From the NCBI GenBank assembly GCA_029939615.1, contig JAOZSP010000098.1, positions 1-6,370 of the forward strand: a stretch of DNA of 6,370 nucleotides. Direction: 5' to 3'. Under the pieces are notes generated by a model, which did not search any database, was not told the DNA's origin, and saw only the letters and a list, made by a program, of their open reading frames with translations. A program made the translations under genes and the position numbers. Of the stretch, positions 5,533 to 6,370 are shown piece after piece (the first letter of the stretch is position 1; each line of letters begins with the position of its first letter). Source of the stretch: Candidatus Izemoplasma sp. Its GTDB lineage: Bacteria > Bacillota_I > Bacilli_A > Izemoplasmatales > Izemoplasmataceae.

Positions 5533-6237
5533 TTATTCTTGAGCTTCTTGAGCTTCGGTTTCTACTTTAACTTCTGTTACAAAGTCTGCTGGGTTTAAAG
5601 GTTGAATTGCTTCTGCTTTAATTCCACGTTTTACGAATACTAGTCCTTTTTTCGGACCAGGTATAGAACCTTTAATTAATAATAAATTTCTGTCTAAATC
5701 TACTTTTACTATTTCTAAATTTTGGATTGTAACTGTATCAACACCCATATGTCCAGGTAAGTTTTTACCTTTTCTTACATGGTTTGGATCGATAGATCCC
5801 ATTGATCCAGGAGCACGGTGATAATGAGAACCATGTCCCATTGGTCCACGACTCTGATTGTGACGTTTGATGCTTCCTTGGAACCCTTTTCCTTTAGAAG
5901 TTCCTGTTACATCAATTGTTTCACCTTCAGCGAATATATTTACTCGAATCTCTTGACCTACTTCGAAGTTATATAACTCTTTACCACTAACTTCTCTTAA
6001 GTAGCGCTTAGGATTTGAGTTCGATTTAGCAAAATGTCCTAATTCTGGCTTGTTTGCTAATTTTACTCGCTTGTCTTTGAAGCCTAATTGAATAGCTTCA
6101 TATCCATCATTTTCAATAGTTTTCTTTTGAAGAACAACATTTGGTTCACAACTCACAACTGTTACAGGGATTAGTTCTCCTGCTTCGTTGAAGATTTGTG
6201 TCATTCCAATTTTTGTTCCTAAGATACCTTTGGCCAT
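5533..6237 (-). CDS. rplC: Large ribosomal subunit protein uL3, with extended acidic tail
   Basis: uL3 is an early 50S assembly protein whose long loop reaches the peptidyl transferase centre. The N-terminus MAKGILGTKIGMTQIF and the GTSKGKGFQGSIKRH signature (112-126) identify it. The central loop RGPMGHGSHYHRAPGSMGS (130-148) reaches the catalytic centre and shows no truncation. At 234 residues it is longer than the 209 of Bacillus; the extra part is mostly a C-terminal tail after about 211, ending TEVKVETEAQEAQE, rich in Glu. That end is coded by a perfect 9-base tandem repeat. AGGAGG lies about 7-8 bases before the ATG at 6237. The gap after rpsJ is 26 bases. Confidence 0.98.
   Translation of the reverse strand: MAKGILGTKIGMTQIFNEAGELIPVTVVSCEPNVVLQKKTIENDGYEAIQLGFKDKRVKLANKPELGHFAKSNSNPKRYLREVSGKELYNFEVGQEIRVNIFAEGETIDVTGTSKGKGFQGSIKRHNQSRGPMGHGSHYHRAPGSMGSIDPNHVRKGKNLPGHMGVDTVTIQNLEIVKVDLDRNLLLIKGSIPGPKKGLVFVKRGIKAEAIQPLNPADFVTEVKVETEAQEAQE
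5536..5556 (-). repeat. 9-base tandem repeat at the 3' end of rplC
   Basis: On the plus strand TTCTTGAGC occurs twice back to back (5536-5544, 5545-5553), followed by TTC (5554-5556). On the coding strand this reads Glu-Ala-Gln, Glu-Ala-Gln, Glu right before the TAA stop. Because the unit is a multiple of three, changes in copy number would keep the frame. Confidence 0.9.
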
Positions 6238-6263
6238 GAGTAACCTCCTCTTTTTATTTTAAA

Positions 6264-6370
6264 TTATTTTAATACGATATCTACACCAGACGGTAAGTCT
6301 AAATGCATTAAACTGTCGATAGTTGCCGGAGTTGGATCCGTAATATCGATAAGACGTTTATGTGTACGTC
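6264..6370 (-). CDS. rpsJ: Small ribosomal subunit protein uS10, 3' end only
   Basis: The last 34 codons and the TAA stop (6266-6264) lie in the window; the 5' part is beyond the right edge. The first full codon starts at 6368 and the peptide reads RTHKRLIDITDPTPATIDSL followed by MHLDLPSGVDIVLK. This matches the C-terminus of bacterial uS10 (RTHKRLIDI and DLPSGVDI). uS10 sits in the 30S head and, as NusE, also works with NusB in transcription antitermination. Being first in the S10 cluster, its upstream region would carry the operon promoter and leader, which are not seen here. Confidence 0.96.
   Translation of the reverse strand, partial: RTHKRLIDITDPTPATIDSLMHLDLPSGVDIVLK

Overview
The window is an uninterrupted piece of the S10-spc ribosomal protein gene cluster, all on the minus strand. 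In transcription order (right to left) it holds: 3' end of rpsJ, rplC, rplD, rplW, rplB, rpsS, rplV, rpsC, rplP, rpmC, rpsQ, rplN, rplX, rplE, rpsN, and the first six codons of rpsH. That makes fourteen complete genes and two cut by the window edges. This is the order known from Bacillus and relatives, where the S10 and spc parts run on as one transcription unit.

The organism is most likely a low-GC Bacillota, probably class Bacilli. The DNA is AT-rich. Nearly every gene has a strong AGGAGG-type Shine-Dalgarno (SD) sequence 6-10 bases before its ATG. uS14 is the short four-cysteine zinc form, and the proteins resemble Bacillus and Staphylococcus homologues in length and motifs. I could not fix the genus: several proteins (uS17, bL24, the KH loop of uS3) differ noticeably from the Bacillus and Staphylococcus versions I remember.

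Layout: 6370-4600 codes for uS10 (end), uL3, uL4 and uL23; 4578-3104 for uL2, uS19 and uL22; 3092-1833 for uS3, uL16 and uL29; 1815-256 for uS17, uL14, bL24 and uL5; 244-1 for uS14 and the start of uS8. No intergenic gap exceeds about 40 bases. Three junctions overlap (rplD/rplW and rpsC/rplP by 1 base, rplP/rpmC by 11 bases), and in several others the SD lies on the upstream stop codon. This fits tight translational coupling of subunits needed in equal amounts. I saw no internal promoter, terminator, tRNA, mobile element or CRISPR array. The known leader-control region of the S10 operon would lie upstream of rpsJ, outside the window.

I found no new biological system. The points worth a second look are small: a degenerate KH-domain GXXG loop in uS3, a tandem-repeat acidic tail on uL3, a GAAA-capped hairpin touching the rpsH SD, and the overlapping start of rpmC. 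Two starts were moved from the longest open frame to the SD-supported ATG (rpmC at 2021, rplD at 5507).
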